Positions 1 through 4,354 of a DNA stretch of 5,177 bases are shown here, piece after piece. Positions within the stretch are counted from its first letter, which is position 1; every line of letters starts with the position of its first letter. Source of the stretch: Clostridia bacterium (GTDB taxonomy: Bacteria; Bacillota_A; Clostridia; Oscillospirales; CAG-272); the NCBI GenBank assembly GCA_017632155.1, contig JAGBRZ010000222.1, forward strand, positions 1-5,177, in the 5' to 3' direction. The notes under the pieces are model-generated. The model saw only the letters and a program-made list of their open reading frames with translations. It searched no databases and had not been told where the DNA came from. Both the position numbers and the translations under genes were made by a program.

Positions 1-63
1 AGGGACGGGGGTTTAAGTACTTCCTTATCGAGTGCTTGTGGGGACTCTTAAGGGCAGTAAAAG

Positions 64-84
64 ATTTGTACACCACAAATGGTG
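64..84. promoter_or_regulatory. overlapping inverted repeats at the transcript start (operator or leader hairpin)
   Basis: Two competing dyads overlap here. CACCA/TGGTG with a four-base loop spans 71-84, and ATTTGT/ACAAAT with a five-base loop spans 64-80. They share bases 75-80, so only one hairpin can form at a time in the RNA. The first begins one or two bases after the predicted start site, where a repressor bound to DNA would block transcription. It could also be a 5' stem that stabilises the RNA. Both stems are short (5 and 6 bp), so chance is possible. Confidence 0.4.
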
Positions 85-91
85 CATATCT

Positions 92-120
92 ATTATATCA
101 CATCTCTGCCGGTATTGCAA
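92..120 (-). promoter_or_regulatory. extended -10 sigma-A promoter, leftward
   Basis: The minus strand reads TTGCAA (-35, 115-120), a 17-base spacer, then TATAAT (-10, 92-97) preceded by TG one base upstream (TGATATAAT), the extended -10 element. The -10 is perfect, the spacing ideal, and the -35 matches four of six consensus positions. The start site would be near 85-87. It sits only a few bases downstream of the terminator and points out of the left edge, so it should drive the next module, probably packaging/late genes. A dyad follows at 71-84. The -35 being imperfect would suit activation by the ArpU-like protein, but that is inference. Confidence 0.88.
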
Positions 121-122
121 GC

Positions 123-153
123 AAAAGAAAAACACCTGACGGGGGTCAGATGT
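123..153 (-). terminator. intrinsic terminator ending the leftward operon
   Basis: On the minus strand a nine-base-pair stem (ACATCTGAC/GTCAGGTGT, one G-T wobble) with a CCCC loop is followed directly by TTTTCTTTT. It lies 77 bases past the stop of the ArpU-like gene, and no gene is seen in the 154-230 stretch between them. The plus-strand side lacks a clean T-run, so it is directional. It should stop operon transcripts before they enter the promoter that follows. Confidence 0.92.
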
Positions 154-230
154 TCTTCCTTCATTGGCTTTGTATTTTGAGAAACTTTGTTGCAGATCCA
201 GTTTCTGATTTAATTCTACCACATCCCGCT

Positions 231-626
231 TTAATAATCAAGATATTCGTCTGCACCTATCTCGATTATCCTGTCAAGCGCTGCCTTGTGTTTTCTGTTG
301 ATGCTGTTGCGGCCGTAATTGAGCCGCTCTGCAATTACTATCGTGCTGATATGTCCGAGATACCGCATTGTGAGTATTGCTCTCAGTTCCGGATCATCTA
401 TCGCACTGATGCACTTGTCGATCTTATTGCGGACATCAAGTAATTTGTTATACTCTTTGTCCAGCTCTAAGTTTTGTTCCCGTATAAGCCCTAATATCCG
501 CGGGTCGTGCGTTCCCGCAGCTATTTTCTCATTTTCCTGTATGTAAAGGCGTAAAGCCTCAACTGTTTTGAAGAGGCTCGTTCCTTCCAATAGCTTATTC
601 CTCAGAACTTCCTGACGTTTCGTCAA
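231..626 (-). CDS. ArpU/RinA/DUF1492-like phage transcriptional regulator, 131 aa
   Basis: Sigma-factor-like regulator thought to act on late phage promoters. The N-terminal 75 residues are helical and charged (KRQEVLRNKLLEG to RNKIDKCI). The C-terminal part resembles sigma-70 region 4: about residues 79-120, with DPELRAILTMRYL then an IAERLNYGRNSINRKH helix-turn-helix and ALDRI. The order 'IDDPELRAIL-RY---IS---IAE-L-Y-----N--H--AL--I' is the ArpU/DUF1492 pattern known from Firmicute phages (recognised from memory). The start is TTG at 626, overlapping the upstream stop as TTGA. The nearest ribosome site, AAAGGGA, is about 11 bases upstream, so expression is probably low and coupled. It is the last gene before a terminator, and the promoter just downstream is a plausible target. 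Length is normal for the family. Confidence 0.85.
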   Translation of the reverse strand: MTKRQEVLRNKLLEGTSLFKTVEALRLYIQENEKIAAGTHDPRILGLIREQNLELDKEYNKLLDVRNKIDKCISAIDDPELRAILTMRYLGHISTIVIAERLNYGRNSINRKHKAALDRIIEIGADEYLDY

Positions 627-1105
627 GGAGTCGTGAGTCCCTTTCTGATCTTCGCTGCAATGAGCTCGTTAAGATCTTTCTTTTCATAAGCTGATTCAGA
701 TAAAGACCTGAACTGTTCAAACTTCTGAACGACAGCTTCCGCCTCTTTTCTTGTCGGCATCTGACCTTTTTCGATATATCTTTTTCTGCGCTTGTTCTCG
801 TAAAAATCACTTGTTCCCACATATACATCGTTCGGATCTACTCCGATGGCCGCCAGTGCCTCACGCATTTTCTCGTTTATTTCCTCATAAGAAAAACCGT
901 CCATGCGCATGACGTTGTATTCTTCCGATAACTCGTTGTACCGGTGTATCAGTCTTTTCAGTCGTTCCGGACCGAAACCAAACTCCTGGTTTAAAGCCAG
1001 CAGAAAAAATGCATTGTTATCCTCGCAGGTTTCAACTGTATGTGCATAGACTTCCTCTTCAATTTTTCCTATCTGTTTTCTTGTAGGCCCTATGTTGCAA
1101 TTCAT
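623..1105 (-). CDS. phage hypothetical protein, 160 aa, charged and helical
   Basis: Unrecognised. The start ATG at 1105 has GGAGGGG about seven to nine bases upstream, in the 25-base gap after the cysteine-rich gene. The protein is highly charged and mostly helical: a helix near residues 7-27 (from RKQIGKIEEEVYAHTVE), then CEDNNAFFLLALNQEFGFGPERLKRLIHRYNELSEEYNV-like helices to about 65, then GFSYEEINEKMREALAAIG. The C-terminal third is rich in Lys/Arg/Glu with RRKRYIEKGQ and a long amphipathic helix (KEAEAVVQKFEQFRSL). The pairing of this protein with an ArpU-like gene suggests a role near the early/late boundary, but that is context only. It ends TTGA, overlapping the next start by 4 bases. 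Confidence 0.88.
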   Translation of the reverse strand: MNCNIGPTRKQIGKIEEEVYAHTVETCEDNNAFFLLALNQEFGFGPERLKRLIHRYNELSEEYNVMRMDGFSYEEINEKMREALAAIGVDPNDVYVGTSDFYENKRRKRYIEKGQMPTRKEAEAVVQKFEQFRSLSESAYEKKDLNELIAAKIRKGLTTP

Positions 1106-1130
1106 TCAAATTCCCCTCCTATAGATTGTC

Positions 1131-1328
1131 CTAATCGCTCATATCGAAGCTCTGATTGAGCGCTGCGATCATGCAACCGTCGCAGTAGGTTGTATCATAA
1201 TGCCCGCATTTGGTGCATACCAGATAATGCTGACAAAATTCACACTCCGGATCGCCGACCATGTTTTTAACGCAGTCGGCTTTGTCTTTTTCTAAACAGT
1301 AAAATTTGTTGACCGGCTCTTTAGCCAT
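1131..1328 (-). CDS. cysteine-rich zinc-finger-like protein, 65 aa
   Basis: Small protein with eight cysteines in ordered pairs: C11, C19, C29-x2-C32, C38-x2-C41 and C49-x2-C52, plus His34 and His43. Three CxxC knuckles suggest binding of one or two Zn2+ ions in a ribbon-type fold; the stretch CTKCGHYDTTYCDGC is the clearest ligand pair. The ATG at 1328 is chosen because the upstream 32 residues are the shadow of the 50-aa membrane gene and have no ribosome site of their own; an alternative ATG at 1337 cannot be excluded. The start overlaps the previous stop by 8 bases (ATGGCTAA). Metal binding is inferred from spacing only, and the role is unknown. Confidence 0.85.
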   Translation of the reverse strand: MAKEPVNKFYCLEKDKADCVKNMVGDPECEFCQHYLVCTKCGHYDTTYCDGCMIAALNQSFDMSD

Positions 1329-1473
1329 TTTCCCCATCATCCTTTCGCTTTCGTTTTGTAAACAGCGTGATTTCCGGCAGACCGAATTCCGCTCTGATAT
1401 CGTTCTGCTCCTGCCTGTATTCATGTATCCACAGCAGGACTGCCGCAGTGAGTAACAGGATCCACTTTATCAT
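1321..1473 (-). CDS. small single-pass membrane protein, 50 aa
   Basis: Short gene, easy to miss. The reading frame opens at ATG 1473 and ends TAA at 1321. The start has GGAGGGG about seven bases upstream and overlaps the previous stop as ATGA, a classic coupled junction. Residues 2-17 (IKWILLLTAAVLLWIH) form one hydrophobic helix that acts as a signal anchor. A hydrophilic part follows (EYRQEQNDIRAEFGLPEITL), then a strongly basic tail (KRKRK) and DDGENG. This architecture resembles phage-encoded spanin-like, Rz1-like or regulatory membrane peptides, but there is no lipobox cysteine and no lysis module beside it, so no function is assigned. Its final 8 bases contain the ATG of the 65-aa cysteine-rich gene, so the two are translationally coupled. 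Confidence 0.82.
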   Translation of the reverse strand: MIKWILLLTAAVLLWIHEYRQEQNDIRAEFGLPEITLFTKRKRKDDGENG

Positions 1474-1739
1474 GATTTCCCCTCCGGCAGATCGCTGATA
1501 ATTTTCTTTATCACTCCTAAGATAGCTCTGTCGTCTCCTGTGATGCCCGTTAAAGCCGCTCTGATGTCTGCCACGGCTTTCTTTACCGGTTCGACTTCAC
1601 CCGTTATATTGAGCGCTGTAGCCGCGATAAACTTTGTCAGTGCTTCATTACGTGATTTTAAGTTCGTGTTTTCCTGTTCGAGATCCTTTATCGCAAGGTT
1701 TGCGTCATTAAGCAAAATCTCTAATTCCCTTTTTAACAT
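1470..1739 (-). CDS. coiled-coil phage protein, 89 aa
   Basis: Small, mainly helical protein of unknown role. Residues 1-36 (from MLKRELEILLNDANLAIKDL) show heptad-like spacing of Leu/Ile/Ala with many charged residues and predict a coiled coil, probably dimeric or oligomeric. Residues 37-89 form a second helical part with Ala-rich stretches (KKAVADIRAALTG, ILGVIKKIISDL). The ribosome site is an AGGGGG nine bases upstream, weaker than the neighbours' but adequate given the overlap with the previous gene's end, which favours coupled translation. The stop overlaps the start of a 50-aa membrane gene (ATGA at 1470-1473). It may act as an assembly scaffold or an accessory to the next membrane protein; neither is shown. 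Confidence 0.85.
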   Translation of the reverse strand: MLKRELEILLNDANLAIKDLEQENTNLKSRNEALTKFIAATALNITGEVEPVKKAVADIRAALTGITGDDRAILGVIKKIISDLPEGKS

Positions 1740-1924
1740 ATTTCTTTTCCCCCTGATTTTTCTTTTAAATAAACCCTCGTTTCGCTGACGGGGGTCTTTT
1801 TCTGCCTTATCGTCTTTACATTCACCTCAGCTCTCGGAAAAAAGCTTTCCATGTATTCAAGCATCATCTTCTGAGTGATGTAGTTGTAAAGATTCCCTTC
1901 AAATGTAACTTCAAATTTCTTCAT
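1733..1924 (-). CDS. phage hypothetical protein, 63 aa
   Basis: Unrecognised. It begins MKKFEVTFEGNLYNYITQKM with AAGGAG seven bases upstream, inside the 3' end of the regulator gene, which it overlaps by 14 bases. The sequence suggests strand-helix-strand: an N-terminal strand (FEVTFEG), a helix around residues 16-29 (ITQKMMLEYMESFF), and a second strand (AEVNVKTIRQ), with a basic C-terminal part. No cysteine cluster or membrane helix is present. Its last codons overlap the start of the coiled-coil gene by 7 bases (ATGTTAA). An antisense hairpin with a T-run lies inside its 3' half (see the separate entry). Confidence 0.8.
   Translation of the reverse strand: MKKFEVTFEGNLYNYITQKMMLEYMESFFPRAEVNVKTIRQKKTPVSETRVYLKEKSGGKEIC
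1773..1803 (+). terminator. antisense terminator-like hairpin inside the 63-aa gene
   Basis: Read on the plus strand, ACCCTCG pairs with CGGGGGT over a nine-base loop (which can close two more pairs), and CTTTTTCT follows. This has the shape of a rho-independent terminator against rightward transcription. On the minus strand the stem has an A-C mismatch and the region is coding. No plus-strand gene or promoter is recognised upstream of it, so it may be a chance product of a coding stretch encoding KKTPVSETRV. Confidence 0.3.
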
Positions 1925-2183
1925 CGTTCTGCTCCTTCGGTTTGCTCTCTTCGATCTTCCCGCTCGTGAGTCCGAGAAGATAATCCGTGCTGACGTTCAG
2001 CGTCTTTGCGATCTGAACCAGTGCCGGAAGACTCGGATATGTTTTCTCGTACAGATATTTGCTCACATTCGAGTCAGATACGCTGATCATCTCTGCTAAG
2101 TCTTTCTTCCGCATTTTCTTTGCCCGCAGGACGATGTTCAGACGTGAACCGAACGGAACTCTTTGTGCCGGTATTACCCGCAT
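1911..2183 (-). CDS. XRE/Cro-family helix-turn-helix regulator, 90 aa
   Basis: DNA-binding transcriptional regulator of the Cro/CI (HTH_3) type. The domain covers about residues 13-72. SRLNIVLRAKKMRKKDLAEM gives helices 1 and 2, SVSDSNVSKYLYEKTYPS holds the turn and recognition helix, and LPALVQIAKTLNVSTDYLLG is the characteristic closing stretch. A short hydrophilic tail (KIEESKPKEQNDEEI) follows, with no room for a CI-like peptidase domain, so this is a Cro-sized or accessory repressor. The ATG at 2183 has GGAGGAG seven bases upstream and directly abuts the previous stop. It sits in mid-operon and is not divergent from a second repressor, which argues against it being the main lysogeny switch; it may modulate the operon or the downstream promoter at 92-120. 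Operator sites are not evident in the adjacent DNA. Confidence 0.93.
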   Translation of the reverse strand: MRVIPAQRVPFGSRLNIVLRAKKMRKKDLAEMISVSDSNVSKYLYEKTYPSLPALVQIAKTLNVSTDYLLGLTSGKIEESKPKEQNDEEI

Positions 2184-2450
2184 TTAAAATCTCCTCCCTT
2201 CCACCAGTTCAAGATCACTCTCGTAGAACGTTTCCCTCTGGTAATCAAACACATCGCCGTTCATAGTGCCGGTAAAACAGTCATTGTCTGCATGTTCGAC
2301 ATAGACAAGGCGTTCATTCTCCTTTGCTTCATCCTCAAACGGCAGCTTTTCGACTTTCACTACCACCATATCGCCGCGCTGTGTCTGTTCCAGCGCCCAC
2401 GGCTTGTAGGCGCTCTCTCTGATTCTCACAATATCTCCGACTTTCAGCAT
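2184..2450 (-). CDS. small beta-rich (SH3/KOW-like) phage protein, 88 aa
   Basis: Predicted small beta-barrel-like protein. The N-terminus MLKVGDIVRIRESAYKPW has the 'hydrophobic-x-VGDxVRI' pattern common at the start of SH3-like, KOW-like and DUF-type small barrels. Alternating strands follow (DMVVVKVEKLPF, ERLVYVEH, VFDYQRETFYESDLELVEG). I infer the fold from the pattern only and assign no function. The start is taken at 2450, where AAGGTGA precedes the ATG and the upstream gene ends 4 bases earlier. Extending to 2585 would add 45 low-complexity residues that are the out-of-frame shadow of the upstream gene. The stop abuts the start of the helix-turn-helix gene, whose GGAGGAG ribosome site lies in this gene's last codons. 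Confidence 0.85.
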   Translation of the reverse strand: MLKVGDIVRIRESAYKPWALEQTQRGDMVVVKVEKLPFEDEAKENERLVYVEHADNDCFTGTMNGDVFDYQRETFYESDLELVEGRRF

Positions 2451-2454
2451 CGTA

Positions 2455-2682
2455 TCACCTTCCCTGATAAACCAGAACATCCGCTCCATACTGGCCGGAC
2501 CTGTGCTCGATCTTGTAATCCGGATCAATGTATCCGTACTCCAGCAGCTTTTCAAACTGCGGTGATGATATCGAGTAATGCACATCTCCCTGTCGGAACC
2601 AGTACTTGTTCCGGCCGCGTCTTACTTCGACACCCACATCAAATCTATCATGCATCAAGCGCTCAATATCTCTCCATGTCAT
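2455..2682 (-). CDS. phage hypothetical protein, 75 aa
   Basis: Unrecognised. The ATG start (MTWRDIERLMHDRF) follows a strong GGAGGGG six bases upstream. The first 14 residues look like an amphipathic helix, followed by a basic segment (VEVRRGRNKYWFRQGD) and an aromatic-rich remainder ending YGADVLVYQGR. The basic patch next to aromatic residues could suit nucleic-acid contact, but that is a guess. This frame is preferred over the alternative reading 2184-2585 because its ribosome site is strong and its composition is protein-like. The other frame's first 45 residues are this gene's shadow. It ends 4 bases before the next ATG. Confidence 0.85.
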   Translation of the reverse strand: MTWRDIERLMHDRFDVGVEVRRGRNKYWFRQGDVHYSISSPQFEKLLEYGYIDPDYKIEHRSGQYGADVLVYQGR

Positions 2683-2701
2683 AATATCCCCTCCCTCACT
2701 C

Positions 2702-3229
2702 TTAAGCGTAACCGCCTGTAATTCCTATTCTCAGCCACTTCCTGCCTGCGTTCCCGTAGTTCCATATCTCACCGTTTAACGGATCATCAAGAATAACCGT
2801 TATCAGCGTATCCGGGAACTGCTCTGCAAGTTCGTCAAGCGTTATAAAATCCGCTTCACAGTCGCATAGTTCTGCGGTCTCATAGCTGTCGTCATCCTGC
2901 CGCCACTTTACATCGGCCGGCGTAAGACCGTTAAGCCATCCGATATATACCGTGGCCGACCTGACGCCGTCAAATCGCCATATCACTGTGTCGCCCGGAA
3001 TTTCTTCATGCATCTTTTTCGGCGGGTGAATATACTCCTCGACCAATTCACCGGCAGTGCGGATCACACCGTCAGGGCACTTGATCAGATAATTAGCGAA
3101 CTGGTTCTTCTTTTGCAGCCGCACGCACTCAAGAAATGCACGCGAAGCAGAATCACATTCACCCTCCGGCACGAATTCAAAGCACGCGCTGTCGGTCGTA
3201 AATATCAGAAATTTTTCTTCATTCTCCAT
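2702..3229 (-). CDS. phage hypothetical protein, 175 aa
   Basis: Unrecognised. This is the largest gene of unknown role in the window. It starts at an ATG (MENEEKFLIFTTDSACFEF) with GAGGTG about ten bases upstream in the preceding gene. The protein is acidic. It appears to have an N-terminal half of strands and a helix (to about residue 70, including CPDGVIRTAGELVEEYI), a middle with TVIWRFDGVRSATVYIGWLNG, and an acidic C-terminal half with LDELAEQFPDTLITVILDD. Four of its five cysteines are scattered without a CxxC ligand pattern; a CDC pair near residue 122 is too isolated to call a metal site. No membrane segment or signal peptide is seen. A 19-base gap with GGAGGGG follows it, one of the few true intergenic gaps in the operon. 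Confidence 0.87.
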   Translation of the reverse strand: MENEEKFLIFTTDSACFEFVPEGECDSASRAFLECVRLQKKNQFANYLIKCPDGVIRTAGELVEEYIHPPKKMHEEIPGDTVIWRFDGVRSATVYIGWLNGLTPADVKWRQDDDSYETAELCDCEADFITLDELAEQFPDTLITVILDDPLNGEIWNYGNAGRKWLRIGITGGYA

Positions 3230-3431
3230 CTTTCATTTTCACCTCATGCACCATATCAGCACCGTCACACAGCATTTGCTTCGCTTCTTTATAGGTCATT
3301 CCGTTTCCTGCCGCCTCGGCCGCAGTCTCAATAAGCGCATCAAACGCAATTGCCATTTCTGCAATGCATTCATGGCTTTTTCCTTCGACAGTTGTTTCGC
3401 ATTTTTTGTCTATGATTTCAAGTTTAAGCAT
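3219..3431 (-). CDS. phage hypothetical protein, 70 aa
   Basis: Unrecognised small soluble protein starting MLKLEIIDKKCETTVEG. It begins with a strand-turn-strand-like stretch, followed by two amphipathic helices: an Ala/Glu-rich one at about residues 22-42 (ending ALIETAAEAAGNG) and one near 46-60 (TYKEAKQMLCDGAD). The beta-then-helix order and acidic character are common in phage accessory proteins, but no catalytic motif can be seen. The start has AAAGGAGGT nine bases upstream, the best ribosome site in the window. Its 3' end overlaps the following gene by 11 bases and contains the GAGGTG used by that gene. Confidence is for its being a real gene; the function is unknown. Confidence 0.85.
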   Translation of the reverse strand: MLKLEIIDKKCETTVEGKSHECIAEMAIAFDALIETAAEAAGNGMTYKEAKQMLCDGADMVHEVKMKDGE

Positions 3432-3639
3432 CGGGTCCGACCTCCTTTGTAAAACAAATATGATTCAGCTGAGCGTTCATTATGCAGCCGACAGCCCTCT
3501 CATAAGGCTTCATTTTGGTTTCCAAAAATCCAAGAGCGTCCTCATAATACATAAAATTGCCTACAATTGGTAAACGGTTTAAACGTACATCCACTTTCAC
3601 GATAACGGTAAATCCTAAAAACTTATTTACTTTTGCCAT
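3424..3639 (-). CDS. phage hypothetical protein, 71 aa
   Basis: Unrecognised. It starts at an ATG (MAKVNKFLGF) with AGGAGG five bases upstream, inside the final codons of the membrane-protein gene. The sequence alternates hydrophobic and polar residues at the N-terminus (FTVIVKVDVRL), suggesting a beta strand or small barrel, followed by a helix-like segment with EDALGFLETKMKPYERAVG. It has two cysteines (52 and 62) but no CxxC pair. There is no signal peptide or membrane helix, so it is likely cytoplasmic. It overlaps its neighbours by 17 and 8 bases, and the perfect AAAGGAGGT for the next gene lies in its 3' end. Confidence 0.82.
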   Translation of the reverse strand: MAKVNKFLGFTVIVKVDVRLNRLPIVGNFMYYEDALGFLETKMKPYERAVGCIMNAQLNHICFTKEVGPDA

Positions 3640-3832
3640 TGCTTCCTCCTGCCTTCAAAAGTATTAAGAATACGATAAGCAAAATAAATAATACGGTAGA
3701 TATCCATAACGGAGAAAATACCCATATCCAGCTCCATGATATCTTACCTATCAGTTTAAGTACGATCAATGCAATCGTTAATAAACCGCAAAAACCAATT
3801 CCATGAACAGTTGTTTTATTTTCCTTCTTCAT
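3623..3832 (-). CDS. two-helix membrane protein, phage 'transmembrane Fragile-X-F' type, 69 aa
   Basis: This is a predicted inner-membrane protein with two hydrophobic helices. The first is about residues 11-29 (GIGFCGLLTIALIVLKLIG) and the second about 33-60, beginning SWSWIWVFSPLWIS; the C-terminal tail is short and basic (GGSNGKSK). From memory, the GIGF/LKLIG/WSW-W--SPLWI pattern matches small phage and prophage proteins of Clostridia that databases call transmembrane Fragile-X-F protein. That name is a domain-match label and says nothing about function in phages. The ATG at 3832 is preceded by GGAGGAAACA, an ideal ribosome site; an upstream TTG at 3889 is rejected. The lack of a lysis-module context argues against a holin, though two-helix pinholin-like or superinfection-exclusion roles remain possible. 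It overlaps the genes on both sides by 17 bases. Confidence 0.9.
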   Translation of the reverse strand: MKKENKTTVHGIGFCGLLTIALIVLKLIGKISWSWIWVFSPLWISTVLFILLIVFLILLKAGGSNGKSK

Positions 3833-4031
3833 TGTTTCCTCCTTGTAATTCGATAATACAATCACAGCAATACGGTTCGTTCTCTTCAAGGTTCATCCGC
3901 AGTTTACCGTCTTCACCCATGTGGAAAAATTCACAGTTCCGCGGAAGGGTCAATCCGTATTTCATCTCTTTCCCGCATTTCGCACACCTGACATAAGCGT
4001 GCTTTAAAAAGTCCTCTGTGTAGCGTTCCAT
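3816..4031 (-). CDS. small zinc-ribbon-like protein, 71 aa
   Basis: This is a small protein with two cysteine pairs: CAKC at residues 16-19 and C55-x2-C58 within YCCDC, separated by about 35 residues that include Cys33 and His37. Two CxxC knuckles spaced like this are typical of a zinc ribbon, so a structural Zn2+ site is inferred. Between them is an FHMGEDGKLRMN segment that looks like a beta hairpin. The start ATG has GAGGTG four bases upstream, in the 8-base gap after the preceding gene. The 3' end overlaps the membrane-protein gene by 17 bases, and the GGAGG for that gene lies in this one's final codons. Ribbons of this type in phages may bind DNA, RNA or protein; nothing here tells which. 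Confidence 0.85.
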   Translation of the reverse strand: MERYTEDFLKHAYVRCAKCGKEMKYGLTLPRNCEFFHMGEDGKLRMNLEENEPYCCDCIIELQGGNNEEGK

Positions 4032-4039
4032 GGTTCACC

Positions 4040-4354
4040 TCACAATATCAACGGGTTCTCTCCACTGTCAAGAGCTTCAAAATAAGAATTGATAATATCA
4101 TACAGCGGAACTACTCTTCCAAAAACAATTTCATCCTGACCAATATACCAGTCAGTATGCCAATCCAGACTGCCGCCACTGCTGCCCGGAATATAATCGC
4201 ATAGTTCATACGATTTTGTAAAATCAGTTTCACCTTTTCGCCTGTAAGAAACTTCAAAAACATAATCTGAATGATAAAAACGTTGTTTTTTTATAAATTC
4301 ATCAAGTATTTGAGTCGCATATGGGTATATGTCGTCAATGCGTTCAATTTTCAT
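4040..4354 (-). CDS. phage hypothetical protein, 104 aa
   Basis: I do not recognise this family. The chosen ATG (4354) starts MKIERIDDIYPYATQ and has GGAGG nine bases upstream, located inside the end of the methyltransferase gene; a TTG six codons further up would put that site inside the gene, so it is rejected. The protein is acidic and rich in aromatic residues (Tyr, Trp, Phe). It has an N-terminal helix-like stretch, then a probable beta region with a glycine/serine turn (PGSSGGS, about residues 61-67) and WHTDWYIG shortly after. There is no signal peptide, membrane segment or metal-binding cluster, so it is likely a soluble cytoplasmic protein. It overlaps the methyltransferase stop by 11 bases and ends 8 bases before the next start, so it is surely in the same transcript. 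Its base composition is more AT-rich than the genes around 2200-3200. Confidence 0.85.
   Translation of the reverse strand: MKIERIDDIYPYATQILDEFIKKQRFYHSDYVFEVSYRRKGETDFTKSYELCDYIPGSSGGSLDWHTDWYIGQDEIVFGRVVPLYDIINSYFEALDSGENPLIL

Noticed and set aside
25..222. 65-aa minus-strand reading frame with a GTG start
   Set aside because: It runs straight through the terminator hairpin and the promoter, has a weak ribosome site, and its residues do not resemble a folded protein.
36..443. 135-aa plus-strand reading frame
   Set aside because: Antisense to the ArpU-like gene, no ribosome site, cysteine- and isoleucine-rich shadow composition.
1131..1424. Longer 97-aa version of the cysteine-rich protein
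   Set aside because: The added N-terminus is the shadow of the 50-aa membrane gene, and no ribosome site precedes the upstream ATG.
136..1796. Repeated 12-mer CTGACGGGGGTC at 136-147 and 1785-1796, with a partial copy near 4-12
   Set aside because: A 12-base match is near chance level for a window of this size, and one copy is explained by a terminator stem while the other is coding.
2184..2585. Longer 133-aa version of the 88-aa beta-rich protein
   Set aside because: The extra 45 residues overlap the 75-aa gene in another frame and lack protein-like character; AAGGTGA directly ahead of the ATG at 2450 supports the shorter form.
2163..2684. 173-aa plus-strand reading frame
   Set aside because: It is the antisense shadow of two well-supported minus-strand genes with strong ribosome sites; its His/Cys/Phe-rich composition is typical of shadow translation.
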